From [Phormidium] sp. LEGE 05292 (GTDB taxonomy: Bacteria > Cyanobacteriota > Cyanobacteriia > Cyanobacteriales > Aerosakkonemataceae): DNA of 56,741 bases. Location: the NCBI RefSeq assembly GCF_015207735.1, contig NZ_JADEWG010000032.1, positions 1-56,741 on the forward strand, written 5' to 3'. The translations under genes and the position numbers were made by a program. Each line of letters opens with the position of its first letter. Position 1 is the first letter of the stretch. Positions 1-8,884 of this stretch are shown here, piece after piece. Below the pieces are notes generated by a model. That model saw nothing but the letters and a program-made list of their open reading frames with translations, had not been told where the DNA came from and did no database searches.

Positions 1-30
1 CTGCCCCCCTGCCCCAGTCCCCATTCACCT

Positions 31-1206
31 TCACTCTTTGAGCAACAAATAATAAAGTTGCCCGTTACTCTTCATTACGCCTGCTCGATCGCCAGCTAAT
101 TGACCAGTTCCCATAAACACATCCACCCGACCTGCGCCTTTAATTGCACTTCCAGCATCTTGATCCAGAACAAAGCGGCTGACTTGGCGAAACTCCATGC
201 CACCTCTGCCATCAGGAAAGGGTAGGGAAGTGTGAATCAAGGCTAAAGCACCGGGAGGCATTAAATTTTTATCGGTAGCGATCGATCTTTCCGCCGTCAC
301 TGGTACGTTAGTGTAGCCCGTTGCTGGCGCACCACCACTGTCCCGGAAGAACACAAACGGGTTATAGCGGGGGATATAAACGCTCAATTCTTGGGGATTA
401 CGGTGAAAATAATCGATCATTACGGGCATAGATAACCCTGAAAGCGGTAATTTGCCATCTTTCGCCAGTTCTCTACCGACACTGACGTAAGGATGCTCAG
501 TTTTACCTGCATAGCCAACACTCATGATTCTGCCATCGGGTAATTGCAAACGGGCAGAACCTTGAATATGAATCAGAAAAGCCTCTAAGCGATCGCGCAA
601 CCAAGCTATTTCTAACCCTTGCAATCGCCCTCTAGACCCCTGTAAACCGTCTTTACCTTCCAGTTCCACTCTAGTTGGGTGAGGATGTCGCCAACTCTGG
701 AAATCAGGTGGTAGGCGGTAAATGGGATAGCGGTAAGTTTCATCCGGGGTCAAACTAGCTTGATAGATTGGCTCATAGTAGCCTGTAAATGTCACCGTTC
801 CTCTTCGGTCGTGACCAACAGATTGGTAAAAGACAAATTCTCTATCTACCGCTGCTTGTAATTGTTCTGGGGAATTGGAATTAACTACCAATTGGCGAAA
901 CCTTAGCAAACTACGCCGCACCCGATTTAAAGTAATTCCTGGGACGGGATACTTGGCGTAAATTGCTGCTGCTTTAGACGATCGCAAAAATTGCAGGCTA
1001 TTGTCAATAGAGGTTATTAAAGCTTGTTTATCTCCCCTTTGACCTGGACTACCCCACAAACGATCGTCTAAACCTAATTGTTGCTCCGGTACAGCCCTAA
1101 TTTTTTGCAGAGGTAAGCTACTGTTAGGGGTAAGCATCGTCGGACTTGGGATTTGAGCAAACACCATGCTCAAACTGAGGGCGAAAGATCCTAGCGTATT
1201 AATCAT
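31..1206 (-). CDS. mltA: Membrane-bound lytic murein transglycosylase A (MltA)
   Basis: MltA cleaves the MurNAc-GlcNAc bond of peptidoglycan to give 1,6-anhydro ends, acting in the periplasm. The protein of about 391 residues begins with a short hydrophobic signal-like segment ending near VFAQ. It has the MltA domain in its middle (AFLIHIQGSARLQLPDG) and a C-terminal 3D domain with the aspartates in FVLDQDAGSAIKGAGRVDVF and the end motif FMGTG. An in-frame TTG lies one codon upstream, but I chose the ATG at 1206, 3 bp after the stop of the preceding small gene, so the two are probably translationally coupled. There is no lipobox cysteine near the N-terminus, so a secreted or N-terminally anchored enzyme is more likely than a lipoprotein. 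Confidence 0.9.
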   Translation of the reverse strand: MINTLGSFALSLSMVFAQIPSPTMLTPNSSLPLQKIRAVPEQQLGLDDRLWGSPGQRGDKQALITSIDNSLQFLRSSKAAAIYAKYPVPGITLNRVRRSLLRFRQLVVNSNSPEQLQAAVDREFVFYQSVGHDRRGTVTFTGYYEPIYQASLTPDETYRYPIYRLPPDFQSWRHPHPTRVELEGKDGLQGSRGRLQGLEIAWLRDRLEAFLIHIQGSARLQLPDGRIMSVGYAGKTEHPYVSVGRELAKDGKLPLSGLSMPVMIDYFHRNPQELSVYIPRYNPFVFFRDSGGAPATGYTNVPVTAERSIATDKNLMPPGALALIHTSLPFPDGRGGMEFRQVSRFVLDQDAGSAIKGAGRVDVFMGTGQLAGDRAGVMKSNGQLYYLLLKE

Positions 1207-1209
1207 CAA

Positions 1210-1464
1210 TCAAGGTTCTCGGTCAATACTGGATGTGAATATCGGTTCTACTCGAATCGCAAGTATACGGGATGGTCGTACCACCATGTATTCTCCCTGA
1301 ATGTTTTTAATTGGTACGTTAATAAAGTCATTCGAGGCAGATTTCGGCACCAGTTCCCCGCTGTACCACTTTTGAAAGTCTTGAATTGTCGGGAAACGCA
1401 CCTCTTCCCTGTGACCACCATCGATTAATAGGTGTACTGCATATTCAGAAGGAGTTCTGGGCAT
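1210..1464 (-). CDS. Small conserved hypothetical protein upstream of mltA
   Basis: An 84-residue soluble protein (MPRTPSEYAVHLL...) with no signal peptide or membrane segment. It ends 3 bp before the mltA ATG in the same direction, so the two genes almost certainly share a transcript. The start is ATG with a purine-poor leader. I recognise no domain; the size and mixed alpha/beta composition suggest a small folded domain. A link to cell-wall turnover is inferred from position only. Confidence 0.7.
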   Translation of the reverse strand: MPRTPSEYAVHLLIDGGHREEVRFPTIQDFQKWYSGELVPKSASNDFINVPIKNIQGEYMVVRPSRILAIRVEPIFTSSIDREP

Positions 1465-1559
1465 AATAGAAAGCTATTCTCTACAGTATGGAATCATATT
1501 ATGGGCAAAAGTTGCTCAAAGATCTGACAAAATTTCCAAGAATTGCCCAATCTAACCAC

Positions 1560-2333
1560 TTAAGAAAACAAATTATACCTTGCTAATAGTGCTTCGATCG
1601 CACTTGGCAGCATTTGCTCTAGTTCTTTTGCATCTTTAAACGACAATCTTTGGTATTTTGGCAAGTCAAAGGGAAATTGTCCTTTCATTTCCAGTCGTTC
1701 CTGATGGGCTAATAAAATCTGTTCGCTACGCTTGCTTTGCAGTGCATAACCCAGTTCTAAGCAAACTTTGGGACTGGGAATTAATTGTGCTGGCGTTCCC
1801 TCACCTTCCAGACGAGCGATCGGTGTACTATCAGCAATAAACAACAAACTTTTGCGGATTTTCCGCATGATTATCTCACTCAACCGCAGCGGGCTATCTG
1901 TGGGACGCTGTGATTCTACCAGTTTTAATGTTAAACGCGATCGCTCATTCAACTTTTCCACAGTGTTCTGCAATCCTTCCCGTAAAGCTTCACTCGCTGA
2001 AGCATATTCTTTTTGATAACACAGAAAGATTGTCGGTTCTAAATCAGCCATCACCGATTGTTTAGCGAAATATATCTCATGGCTGCATAAATCAATATTG
2101 GCAATGGCGTAGCCGCCACTACCCTCAATGTAAAATTCTACAGTTTCCCCGTCCAAGTATCTTTCAAACCAAGGCGATCGTTTTACTTCTTGGCTATCTT
2201 CCAAAAAATCCGCCCGCAACCCCGACTTTAACAAACTATTCTTACTGAGGCGCAAATCGTGGGGACGTTTCTCCAGTTCTTTTAACGGCTCATACTTCTG
2301 AAGATACCAGGCTCTCAGCGCAATAATCGCCAT
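1560..2333 (-). CDS. Conserved cyanobacterial protein with TIR-like C-terminal signature
   Basis: A protein of about 257 residues starting at MAIIALRAWYLQKYEPLKEL. A TTG start 108 bp upstream would add a poorly conserved-looking stretch, so I prefer the internal ATG. The N-terminal half (KRPHDLRLSKNSLLKSGLR, then GSGGYAIANIDL) matches no domain I can name. The C-terminal half has the pattern KSLLFIADSTPI, then PSPKVCLELGYAL, a gap, and FPFDLPKYQRLSF. This resembles TIR-like and nucleoside-hydrolase-like domains, where a strand ending in D is followed by NPNVxxELGYA and a PFD element, and the Glu of ELGYA is the candidate catalytic residue. No partner gene is adjacent. The fold assignment is inference from motif shape; conserved hypothetical is the safe label. 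Confidence 0.65.
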   Translation of the reverse strand: MAIIALRAWYLQKYEPLKELEKRPHDLRLSKNSLLKSGLRADFLEDSQEVKRSPWFERYLDGETVEFYIEGSGGYAIANIDLCSHEIYFAKQSVMADLEPTIFLCYQKEYASASEALREGLQNTVEKLNERSRLTLKLVESQRPTDSPLRLSEIIMRKIRKSLLFIADSTPIARLEGEGTPAQLIPSPKVCLELGYALQSKRSEQILLAHQERLEMKGQFPFDLPKYQRLSFKDAKELEQMLPSAIEALLARYNLFS

Positions 2334-3347
2334 AACACTTAAATTAATACAAATAGCGAAGTTTTCCGACTTATATTTTAAAGTTTTTCCGCCAAACTCG
2401 CTTTTAGCCTCTAAAATACTGCTTAAAACAACAACACCCAAGCCTTACTAGTCGAGTGATTTCCTGTAATTGGTAATACTATTTAGAGTTGCATTGCTTT
2501 AAAAGTTTACCGATTCTCTCGGCTCACAAGCTAGCTGCATTGCTCTCAGTTAACCAGCTTAGGAAATATCAATGTTCCGGTTGGGTGTTGTTTTCGGACG
2601 AGACAGACGTGAATTAAACAGCTCTTTTTTCCTCTTTCTTTACTTAACTAACTTGACACTGGGCTGTTTGATCTGCCAGGGAAGCTTTATTTGCTTCTAT
2701 TGTTAGACTATCAGCCCTCCCATTAGAGATCAAGTACGTGAAAAGAAACTTTACTTTAATTAGTGTCAATACTCTTATAAATATGATCTTCAATCTGCAA
2801 AAGCCATTTCACATAAGACTTATACTTATTTTGGCTAATCCAAATATGTTAACAAACATGGCTAAATTTGACGCTTTGTAAAGTTAATTTACTTTCTTTT
2901 CTACCTGAGCAATTCCCAAAACCAAGGAAGAGCTTTTTTGTTAATATCTAAAAAAAACCGCCCTTTCCCAGGCGGGCTAAAAGCGAGGATAAGTATCTAA
3001 ATTAGTTACTGGTTAGCTAATTTTTATGCCTTAGATTGGTTAATAATTTACTTAGTTAACCAGCAACCAAATTTTATGGCTAGGCGATCGCTAATTCCGA
3101 CAACTGAACGATCCTCCAATGTTGCTAAGTTAGATGGAACGAAAAGCTAAAATATCTTGTTTCTACTCTGTGTGTGAAGCTAGAGGAAAGCAGAAACTCA
3201 AACGGTGACACCTAATAATCTGGCTATTACAGCAACACGATGTTTAAATTAGCAGAGTTTTTAGATTCAGTTGCTTCAACAAGTCGCATCCTTAGCCAAA
3301 ATTCTCTTTCCTCGTATTATATTTATTCCCATTTTTAGTCGGAATAA
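2334..3347. other. Intergenic region with a minus-strand terminator
   Basis: About 1 kb, AT-rich, between two minus-strand genes. The only clear signal is a minus-strand intrinsic terminator at 2951-2980. It lies about 370 bp beyond the stop of the 3348-3719 gene, so a long 3' UTR or a separate small RNA may lie between them. A TATAAT-like box on the minus strand sits near 3317-3322. A HIP1 site lies near 3085. I found no convincing protein gene. Confidence 0.5.
2951..2980 (-). terminator. Rho-independent terminator (minus strand)
   Basis: Read on the minus strand, CCGCC pairs with GGCGG around a short GGGAAA-containing loop and is followed by a run of eight T. No T-run is present on the plus strand, so the signal is directional. 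It would end a transcript coming from 3348-3719 or from a promoter just downstream of that gene. Confidence 0.7.
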
Positions 3348-3719
3348 TTAACAATAGCGCGATACATCTTCTCCACATTCATCAGCTAAGTAACACAAAG
3401 CACGAAAGCGTAAGCTAGACACTTCTTCATAAAGCGGATTCAACTTACACAATGGCGGAATGTGAAACAAGGTACGACCAAATAGCTTAACATCGCGTTC
3501 AAAAGGACATTGGGCGGGAATCGTTTCACACAAACTATGAGCTAATTCTGGGTCTCGAACATCCATATTGTCGAGTATCAGGCGCAGCGGTTGTAGCAAG
3601 TCAAAGCGTTTTCTAGAACTTTGCTTAGAGCTTATGTTTCCAACTGTAACATTTTTTGGATCTGTCCAAATCCAGCTTGTAACCTGACGGTCTTCTATGG
3701 TAGACTGAGGTACACTCAT
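3348..3719 (-). CDS. Mo-dependent nitrogenase C-terminal family protein
   Basis: A 123-residue protein with the conserved core LAHSLCETIPAQCPFERDV, then HIPPLCKLNPLYEEVSSLRFRALCYL and a C-terminal Cys. This matches the family named after a Mo-dependent nitrogenase C-terminal region, which is widespread in cyanobacteria as stand-alone small proteins. The cysteines (LCETIPAQC, PLCKLNP, ALCYLADEC) could bind metal or a cluster, but that is inference. The ATG is preceded by AGGAG at 10 bp spacing. No nif genes are present in this window, so the name should not be read as evidence for nitrogen fixation. Confidence 0.8.
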   Translation of the reverse strand: MSVPQSTIEDRQVTSWIWTDPKNVTVGNISSKQSSRKRFDLLQPLRLILDNMDVRDPELAHSLCETIPAQCPFERDVKLFGRTLFHIPPLCKLNPLYEEVSSLRFRALCYLADECGEDVSRYC

Positions 3720-4292
3720 TTTTTATAAACTCCTAGCTTCCAAAGAGGTGCATAAAGTCCTCTAGTGGTTGACTACATGATCTCAAATGGTTTTACGGGA
3801 ATCCCACTCCCATTTGAGTGATTTTTGGCTGGTTAGAATTCCTAAAAACTCCAACGTAGGGATGAGTTGTAGCTTTCGCTTTACACAACTCCATTTGATT
3901 GTGCCTAAAATCAGGATGTTTTGCTTCAGTAGAACTAACTAACTTGAATGAAAGTCCGGTTCAGTATATCGGCATTAGAGAAGAGTTGACAACCCACAAA
4001 AATAATTTTGAGTAATTGTACTCAATTCTTTTCAATCCCTCAATTTGTTATTGTAGCGTAGCAGAAATGAGTCAATCAGTGGGGGCGGGGTGAGAAAAAA
4101 CTTTGCTTATCATAACAGAAAAATGCACAACAAAACCCGCCCCTACAAAGCTTTTTTTCCTTCTGCCTTCTGCTGTAAAAAGGCGATTGGTGAATAAGTA
4201 TAATTACCAAACCCACCAATCACTAACTAGCGAATACCCAAAAAGGAGTATATCTGGAACCAGAATTGCCCCTAGCAAAATTTTCTGGTTTC
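3720..4292. other. Intergenic region carrying one copy of the 68-bp palindromic repeat
   Basis: About 570 bp between the upstream side of the nitrogenase-C-term-like gene and the 3' end of rnj. It should hold the minus-strand promoter of 3348-3719. It contains the palindromic repeat at 4079-4146. I see nothing else that I can name. Confidence 0.5.
4079..4146. repeat. 68-bp palindromic dispersed repeat, copy 1
   Basis: The element is bounded by a left arm like GTGGGGGCGGGG and the right arm AAAACCCGCCCCTAC. Related copies of nearly the same length lie at 28844-28910, 39744-39810 and 39835-39899. The interior shares the cAGAAaAAT-type segment and the CAAAACCCGCCC right end with the copy at 28844. 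It lies between genes, downstream of rnj. Confidence 0.75.
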
Positions 4293-6062
4293 TTAAGAAG
4301 CTACCCTAGCGGTGACGCGACGACGACGACCTGTAGCTTTCGCGGGGGGTGCGTCTGGTGCTTGCAACAGGAAGACTAACAGAGGACGACTTTGAAGTTC
4401 GCGGCGCAGCAGTCTAGCAATAGCTTGTTCTATTTGAGCTTGCAAGCCAGTCCAGTCTACTTCTACTTCTCCAGTATCAAAGTTACGGGCAAATTCGCGC
4501 CAGCGATCGCTCAACAAGTTTTCAATTGTTTGTTGTACCAATTTTTGCAGTAAGCTTTGCTCAACGGCTGTCACCACCCCGCGTAAATGTACTTCGGGTT
4601 TAGCTACTAGTTTGCCATCCCAATCCACAGCAGCGGCGACGGTAACTACACCATCTTCGGCTAATTGCTGCCGTTCTTTGAGAACATTATCGTGAACTAC
4701 ACCAGCACTATCTACCAGTTGTAATCCAGATGGGACTTTACCTGCGATCGCAATACTGTCTTCGGAAAGTTCGACAATATCGCCATTGTCGATAATTACC
4801 ATATTTTCCGCCGGAATCCCCATACTTTGAGCAGTTTGGGAATGTTTGACTAACATCCGGTGTTCGCCGTGAACTGGTAAAAAGAATTTCGGACGAGTTA
4901 AAGCTAACATCAGTTTTTGGTCTTCTTGACAAGCGTGACCAGAAACGTGAATGCCTTTTTCTCTGCCGTAAAGTACATTAGCACCTTGGATCATTAATTT
5001 GTCGATCGTATTGACAACTGCGATCGTATTTCCCGGAATCGGATTAGCCGAAAATACTACTGTGTCACCCTTACGGATTTTAATATGAGGATGTTCTTGA
5101 TTCGCAATTCGAGTCATCGCCGCTAATGGTTCCCCTTGAGATCCAGTAGTCAGAATTAAAACTTGATCGTCGGGTAAATTTCGCGCAACGTGCCAAGGTT
5201 GGAGTAAATTATCCTCACATTTGATATAACCTAAATTCCGCGCATGGGCAATCACATTTAACATCGATTTACCCAACACCGAAACAATCCGATTATGCTT
5301 TTTCGCTAACTCCAAAACAATATTGACTCGGTGTACTGAAGAAGCAAAAGTTGTCAGCATAATGCGTCCCGGCGCTTGACCAAAAATGCGGTCTAAATTA
5401 GGATAAACCGACATTTCTGAAGGTGTTTGACCGGGAACTTCCGAGTTAGTTGAATCACTCACTAAACAGAGAACACCTTTTTCCCCATGTTCCGCTAATC
5501 TTTGAAAATCAAACTTTTCTCCGTCTACTGGAGTGTGGTCAATCTTAAAGTCGCCTGTGTGGATAATTACTCCCACTGGGGTATGAATAGCAACTGTAAA
5601 ACTATCAGCTATTGAGTGAGTATTGCGAATAAATTCCGCAAAAAAGTGAGAACCAATGCGAACAATATCACGAGGTAATACTGTCCTCAATTCCGTTTGT
5701 TTAGAAACTCCGGCTTCTTCAAGTTTACCCTGCAATAATGCCATTGCTAAACGGGGGCCATAAATCACCGGAATATCAAATTGTTTCAGGTGATAAGGAA
5801 TACCGCCAATGTGGTCTTCATGACCGTGTGTAACGATCATGCCTTTAATTTTATGGCGATTTTCCTTCAGATAAGTAGTGTCTGGTAAAACAATATTTAC
5901 CCCGTGCATTCCATCTGTGGGAAAAGCTAAACCAGCATCTAAAAGGATGATTTCATCATCGTATTCAAAAATGCAGGTATTTTTTCCGATTTCGTGCAAT
6001 CCCCCCAAAGGAATAATTTTTACTGTTTGGGGTGCTTTTGGAGAATTTGTATCTTTAGTCAT
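4293..6062 (-). CDS. rnj: Ribonuclease J
   Basis: RNase J is a metallo-beta-lactamase/beta-CASP nuclease for mRNA decay and rRNA maturation. The catalytic metal motif THGHEDHIGG lies near residues 79-87. Other signatures are LLDAGLAFP, SDSTNSEVPGQTPSE, TTFASSVHRVN, GSQGEPLAAMTRIA and FLPVHGEHRML, and the C-terminal RNase J domain is present. The length of about 589 residues fits the family plus a short basic tail (GRRRRVTARVAS). Two ATGs lie 6 bp apart; AAGG sits 6 bp before the second, so I chose 6062. In cyanobacteria rnj often follows asd and dapA, as it does here. Confidence 0.95.
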   Translation of the reverse strand: MTKDTNSPKAPQTVKIIPLGGLHEIGKNTCIFEYDDEIILLDAGLAFPTDGMHGVNIVLPDTTYLKENRHKIKGMIVTHGHEDHIGGIPYHLKQFDIPVIYGPRLAMALLQGKLEEAGVSKQTELRTVLPRDIVRIGSHFFAEFIRNTHSIADSFTVAIHTPVGVIIHTGDFKIDHTPVDGEKFDFQRLAEHGEKGVLCLVSDSTNSEVPGQTPSEMSVYPNLDRIFGQAPGRIMLTTFASSVHRVNIVLELAKKHNRIVSVLGKSMLNVIAHARNLGYIKCEDNLLQPWHVARNLPDDQVLILTTGSQGEPLAAMTRIANQEHPHIKIRKGDTVVFSANPIPGNTIAVVNTIDKLMIQGANVLYGREKGIHVSGHACQEDQKLMLALTRPKFFLPVHGEHRMLVKHSQTAQSMGIPAENMVIIDNGDIVELSEDSIAIAGKVPSGLQLVDSAGVVHDNVLKERQQLAEDGVVTVAAAVDWDGKLVAKPEVHLRGVVTAVEQSLLQKLVQQTIENLLSDRWREFARNFDTGEVEVDWTGLQAQIEQAIARLLRRELQSRPLLVFLLQAPDAPPAKATGRRRRVTARVAS

Positions 6063-6272
6063 TTGCATCCTTTGATTTTAGTAACAAGAAATTTGGTTTT
6101 GCTATATGCGGTAATTAGTAATTGGCTAATTTAATCCGAGATTGAATCCTCAATCTAACGCTTAAAAATTGACCAATTCGCTTTACCTGTTAGCCATGAA
6201 TGGTTGTTTAACTGTCCAGAGTTTTACGGAAATAAGTATTCAATTGTCAAAAATTTGGCTTAGTCATTCCTG

Positions 6273-7157
6273 TTAAAGTAACGAAAGTTTTTCTAAGGCA
6301 ATTTTTAATCTGTTAATTTCGTCATTTGATGGTTCACAAAGCGGTGGGCGAACGCTCCCAACATCCCAACCTTTTAATTTTAAAGCTGTTTTTACAAGAA
6401 TTGGATTTGTGGTGATAAATAGAGACTTAAACAAGGGAAAAAGTTGTAAGTGTACTTTTAATGCTTCGGAAGTTTTACCTACTTCAAAGGCTTGCAGCAT
6501 TTGTTGAATTTCATTGCCTACTAAATGGCTAGCAACGCTAACTACTCCTGTTCCACCAACTGCTAACAAGGGCAATGTTAGGGAATCATCTCCAGAGTAA
6601 ATCTCAAATTCTGGTGGGGTAAGTTGGCGAATTTGACTAGCTTGATCCATATTACCGCTGGCTTCTTTAATGGCGACAATATTAGGAATTTCAGCCAAAC
6701 GAGCTACGGTTTCTGATGCCAAGTTTTGCCCAGTGCGACCGGGTATATTGTAAAGCATTATTGGCAGATCGGGAGAACTTTGAGCGATCGCCTGAAAATG
6801 CTGGTAAAGTCCTTCTTGGGGTGGCTTGTTATAGTAAGGAACCACTTGCAAAGAACCATCTATTCCTAGTTTAGCGACTTTTTGGGTGGAAGCGATCGCA
6901 TCTTTCGTGGAATTAGAACCTGTTCCGGCAATAATTTTCGCTTTTCCAGCTACCGCCTTCTGCACTACCTGAAATAACTCAAACTCCTCATCAAATGTCA
7001 ACGTCGGAGACTCACCCGTAGTTCCACAAACCACAAAGGCATCTGTACCATTTTCCGCCAAATGTCCTGCTAGTTGCTCTGCAACCGCATAATTTACACT
7101 GCCATCTTCCTTAAATGGTGTCACTAAAGCGGTTATTACCCTGCCAAACTTTCCCAC
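6273..7157 (-). CDS. dapA: 4-hydroxy-tetrahydrodipicolinate synthase
   Basis: DapA condenses pyruvate with aspartate semialdehyde, the committed step to diaminopimelate and lysine. The 294-residue protein has the class I aldolase features: GTTGESPTL near the N-terminus, YNIPGRTGQ with the catalytic Tyr, and AIKEASGN with the Schiff-base Lys. The start is GTG with AGGAG 10 bp upstream. It follows asd, whose product is its substrate, with about 40 bp between them, so the two are probably cotranscribed. Confidence 0.95.
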   Translation of the reverse strand: MGKFGRVITALVTPFKEDGSVNYAVAEQLAGHLAENGTDAFVVCGTTGESPTLTFDEEFELFQVVQKAVAGKAKIIAGTGSNSTKDAIASTQKVAKLGIDGSLQVVPYYNKPPQEGLYQHFQAIAQSSPDLPIMLYNIPGRTGQNLASETVARLAEIPNIVAIKEASGNMDQASQIRQLTPPEFEIYSGDDSLTLPLLAVGGTGVVSVASHLVGNEIQQMLQAFEVGKTSEALKVHLQLFPLFKSLFITTNPILVKTALKLKGWDVGSVRPPLCEPSNDEINRLKIALEKLSLL

Positions 7158-7197
7158 ACTCTTTTTTCTCCTATTAATTCTCTGCCTAATTATATTT

Positions 7198-8247
7198 TTA
7201 GTGTTTGCCAGAAATAGCTAATTCTGGAGTTGAAGGGGCATTTTCCTTCACCAATAATTCGGCAATTTGTACAGCATTCAAAGCTGCGCCTTTACGAATT
7301 TGGTCTCCACTAAGCCACAGTTCTAAACCATTAGGATTAGAAATATCCTGACGAATCCGACCTACTAAAACATCATCTTTACCGCTTGCTTCCATTGGCA
7401 TCGGGAAATAATTAGCTTGCCAATCTTCCACCAGTTTAACCCCTGGCGACTGACTGAGGATTTCCCTGGCTTTTGCCACTGGAAAAGGTCTAGCAAATTC
7501 TAGGTTAATCGCTTCTGAATGCGCCCGAAGTACGGGAACCCGAATACAAGTTGCCGTAATTCGCATTTCTGGATTAGCAAAAATTTTCCTAGTTTCATTA
7601 ACCATTTTCATTTCTTCTTCACAATACCCCAATTCATTCAACTTGGAGTTATGTGGGAACAAATTAAACGCTAAAGGATAGGGGAAAATTTCTGTTTTTG
7701 CCTGTTCACCCTGTAAAATTGCTTGGGCTTGTTCCTTCATTTCTTCCATTGCCCTAGCACCTGCACCGCTAGCAGATTGGTATGTTGATGCTACTATGCG
7801 TTGCACTGGTTCTACTTGGTGTAAAGGCCAAACTGCCACTGCCATTAAAATCGTCGTGCAGTTGGGATTGGCAATAATTCCTTTGTGAGTAAATGCTGCT
7901 TGAGGATTAACTTCTGGTACTACCAAAGGTACGGTAGGTTCCATGCGAAAGGCGCTGGAATTATCAATTACTACTGCCCCAGCTGCCACTGCTTTATCTG
8001 CCCAAACTCTTGAAGTAGAAGCCCCAGCTGATGCTAAGACTATATCCACGTTTTTCAAAGCATCTTCGCTTACTGCTTCCACTGGTAGATTTTCTCCAGC
8101 AAACTGGATAGTCTTTCCGGCTGAACGGGGGGAAGCCAATAATTTTAAATCAGCCAGGGGAAACTGACGGCTTGCCAACAATTCTAGAAACTCGGTACCA
8201 ACTGCTCCTGTTGCGCCTAAAATTGCTACTCGATAGGTTTTTGACAA
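7198..8247 (-). CDS. asd: Aspartate-semialdehyde dehydrogenase
   Basis: Asd reduces aspartyl phosphate to aspartate semialdehyde with NADPH, feeding lysine, threonine and methionine synthesis. The N-terminal Rossmann motif is [13 protein letters not shown]. The active-site Cys lies in NPNCTT and the substrate-binding segment is [16 protein letters not shown] placed the start at the TTG at 8247 ([11 protein letters not shown]). GGAGG lies 8 bp before it, whereas the longer GTG start at 8262 would lie on top of that Shine-Dalgarno. The length is then about 349 residues, normal for the family. Confidence 0.93.
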   Translation of the reverse strand: MSKTYRVAILGATGAVGTEFLELLASRQFPLADLKLLASPRSAGKTIQFAGENLPVEAVSEDALKNVDIVLASAGASTSRVWADKAVAAGAVVIDNSSAFRMEPTVPLVVPEVNPQAAFTHKGIIANPNCTTILMAVAVWPLHQVEPVQRIVASTYQSASGAGARAMEEMKEQAQAILQGEQAKTEIFPYPLAFNLFPHNSKLNELGYCEEEMKMVNETRKIFANPEMRITATCIRVPVLRAHSEAINLEFARPFPVAKAREILSQSPGVKLVEDWQANYFPMPMEASGKDDVLVGRIRQDISNPNGLELWLSGDQIRKGAALNAVQIAELLVKENAPSTPELAISGKH

Positions 8248-8884
8248 AGTACATTCCTCCACATTGATGCTAAAAGGTTGAGATTTCGTTAAGTATAAGT
8301 TTTACTTGTGACTTTTTCTACAGTTATACAGGTTTTGGGTTTCAGGAATTTTACTGTTCACTTTAACTAGGGTTAGTTACAGACTCTTAACCTATTGGCT
8401 GTGTGAGTCACTAAATTGCTTTAGTTCTTGAATGCGATCGATAAATATATCGTTTAGTATTCTGTAATTTAAAAACATATACACTAAAATAATGCAAATT
8501 TTACAAAATTTTTGACTTATTGATTAAAGATTAACCTGGGATTTAGCAACAAATGAGTATGCTATATGTACTATCATCAGATACGAACCCAAAACAGAAA
8601 AGCACCTCCTCACGCTTGAGGCCCAAGTCAGAACAGACTTATGCTCATCTAGTTTGGCAAATATCCAGATATGCTGCTTACTTGCACCAGCATATCACGG
8701 TGTAAGACCTCCGATCGGGAGTAGTCCAAAAGTTGAGAGCAATATAGCCTGCAATAAGAGGCTAAGTTTAAGCTAACAGGCGGTTGCTGGAAAAGCAAGG
8801 GCAAGCATTGTTGAAAAAATCAAGTCCTAGCCCCTGTTTTAGCAAGAAAACACTAAATGTCAGTTATTCGGAACCGGAAAATTC
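8248..8884. promoter_or_regulatory. Divergent asd / tig control region with structured tig leader
   Basis: About 640 bp separates the divergent asd and tig starts, so promoters for both must lie here. Between 8608 and 8721 the plus strand can form consecutive hairpins: CCTCA/TGAGG (8608-8621), AAGTC/GACTT (8625-8640), GATATGCTG/CAGCATATC (8668-8696) and CTCC/GGAG near 8710-8722. They lie 160-280 bp upstream of the tig ATG. This suggests a long structured 5' UTR or a small RNA. No known riboswitch class was recognised. Confidence 0.45.

Noticed and set aside
3183-3190. GAGGAAAG, as in the conserved core of RNase P RNA
   Set aside because: The following bases do not continue the rnpB core (TCCGGGCT), and no other rnpB segments are near.
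3240-3338. Short plus-strand open frame of 32 codons starting MFKLAEFLDS
   Set aside because: No Shine-Dalgarno, no recognisable domain, and it overlaps the minus-strand promoter-like region; chance frames of this size are common.
3348-3719. Reading the nitrogenase-C-terminal-like gene as evidence for a nif cluster
   Set aside because: The family occurs as stand-alone proteins in many cyanobacteria and no nif gene is seen here.
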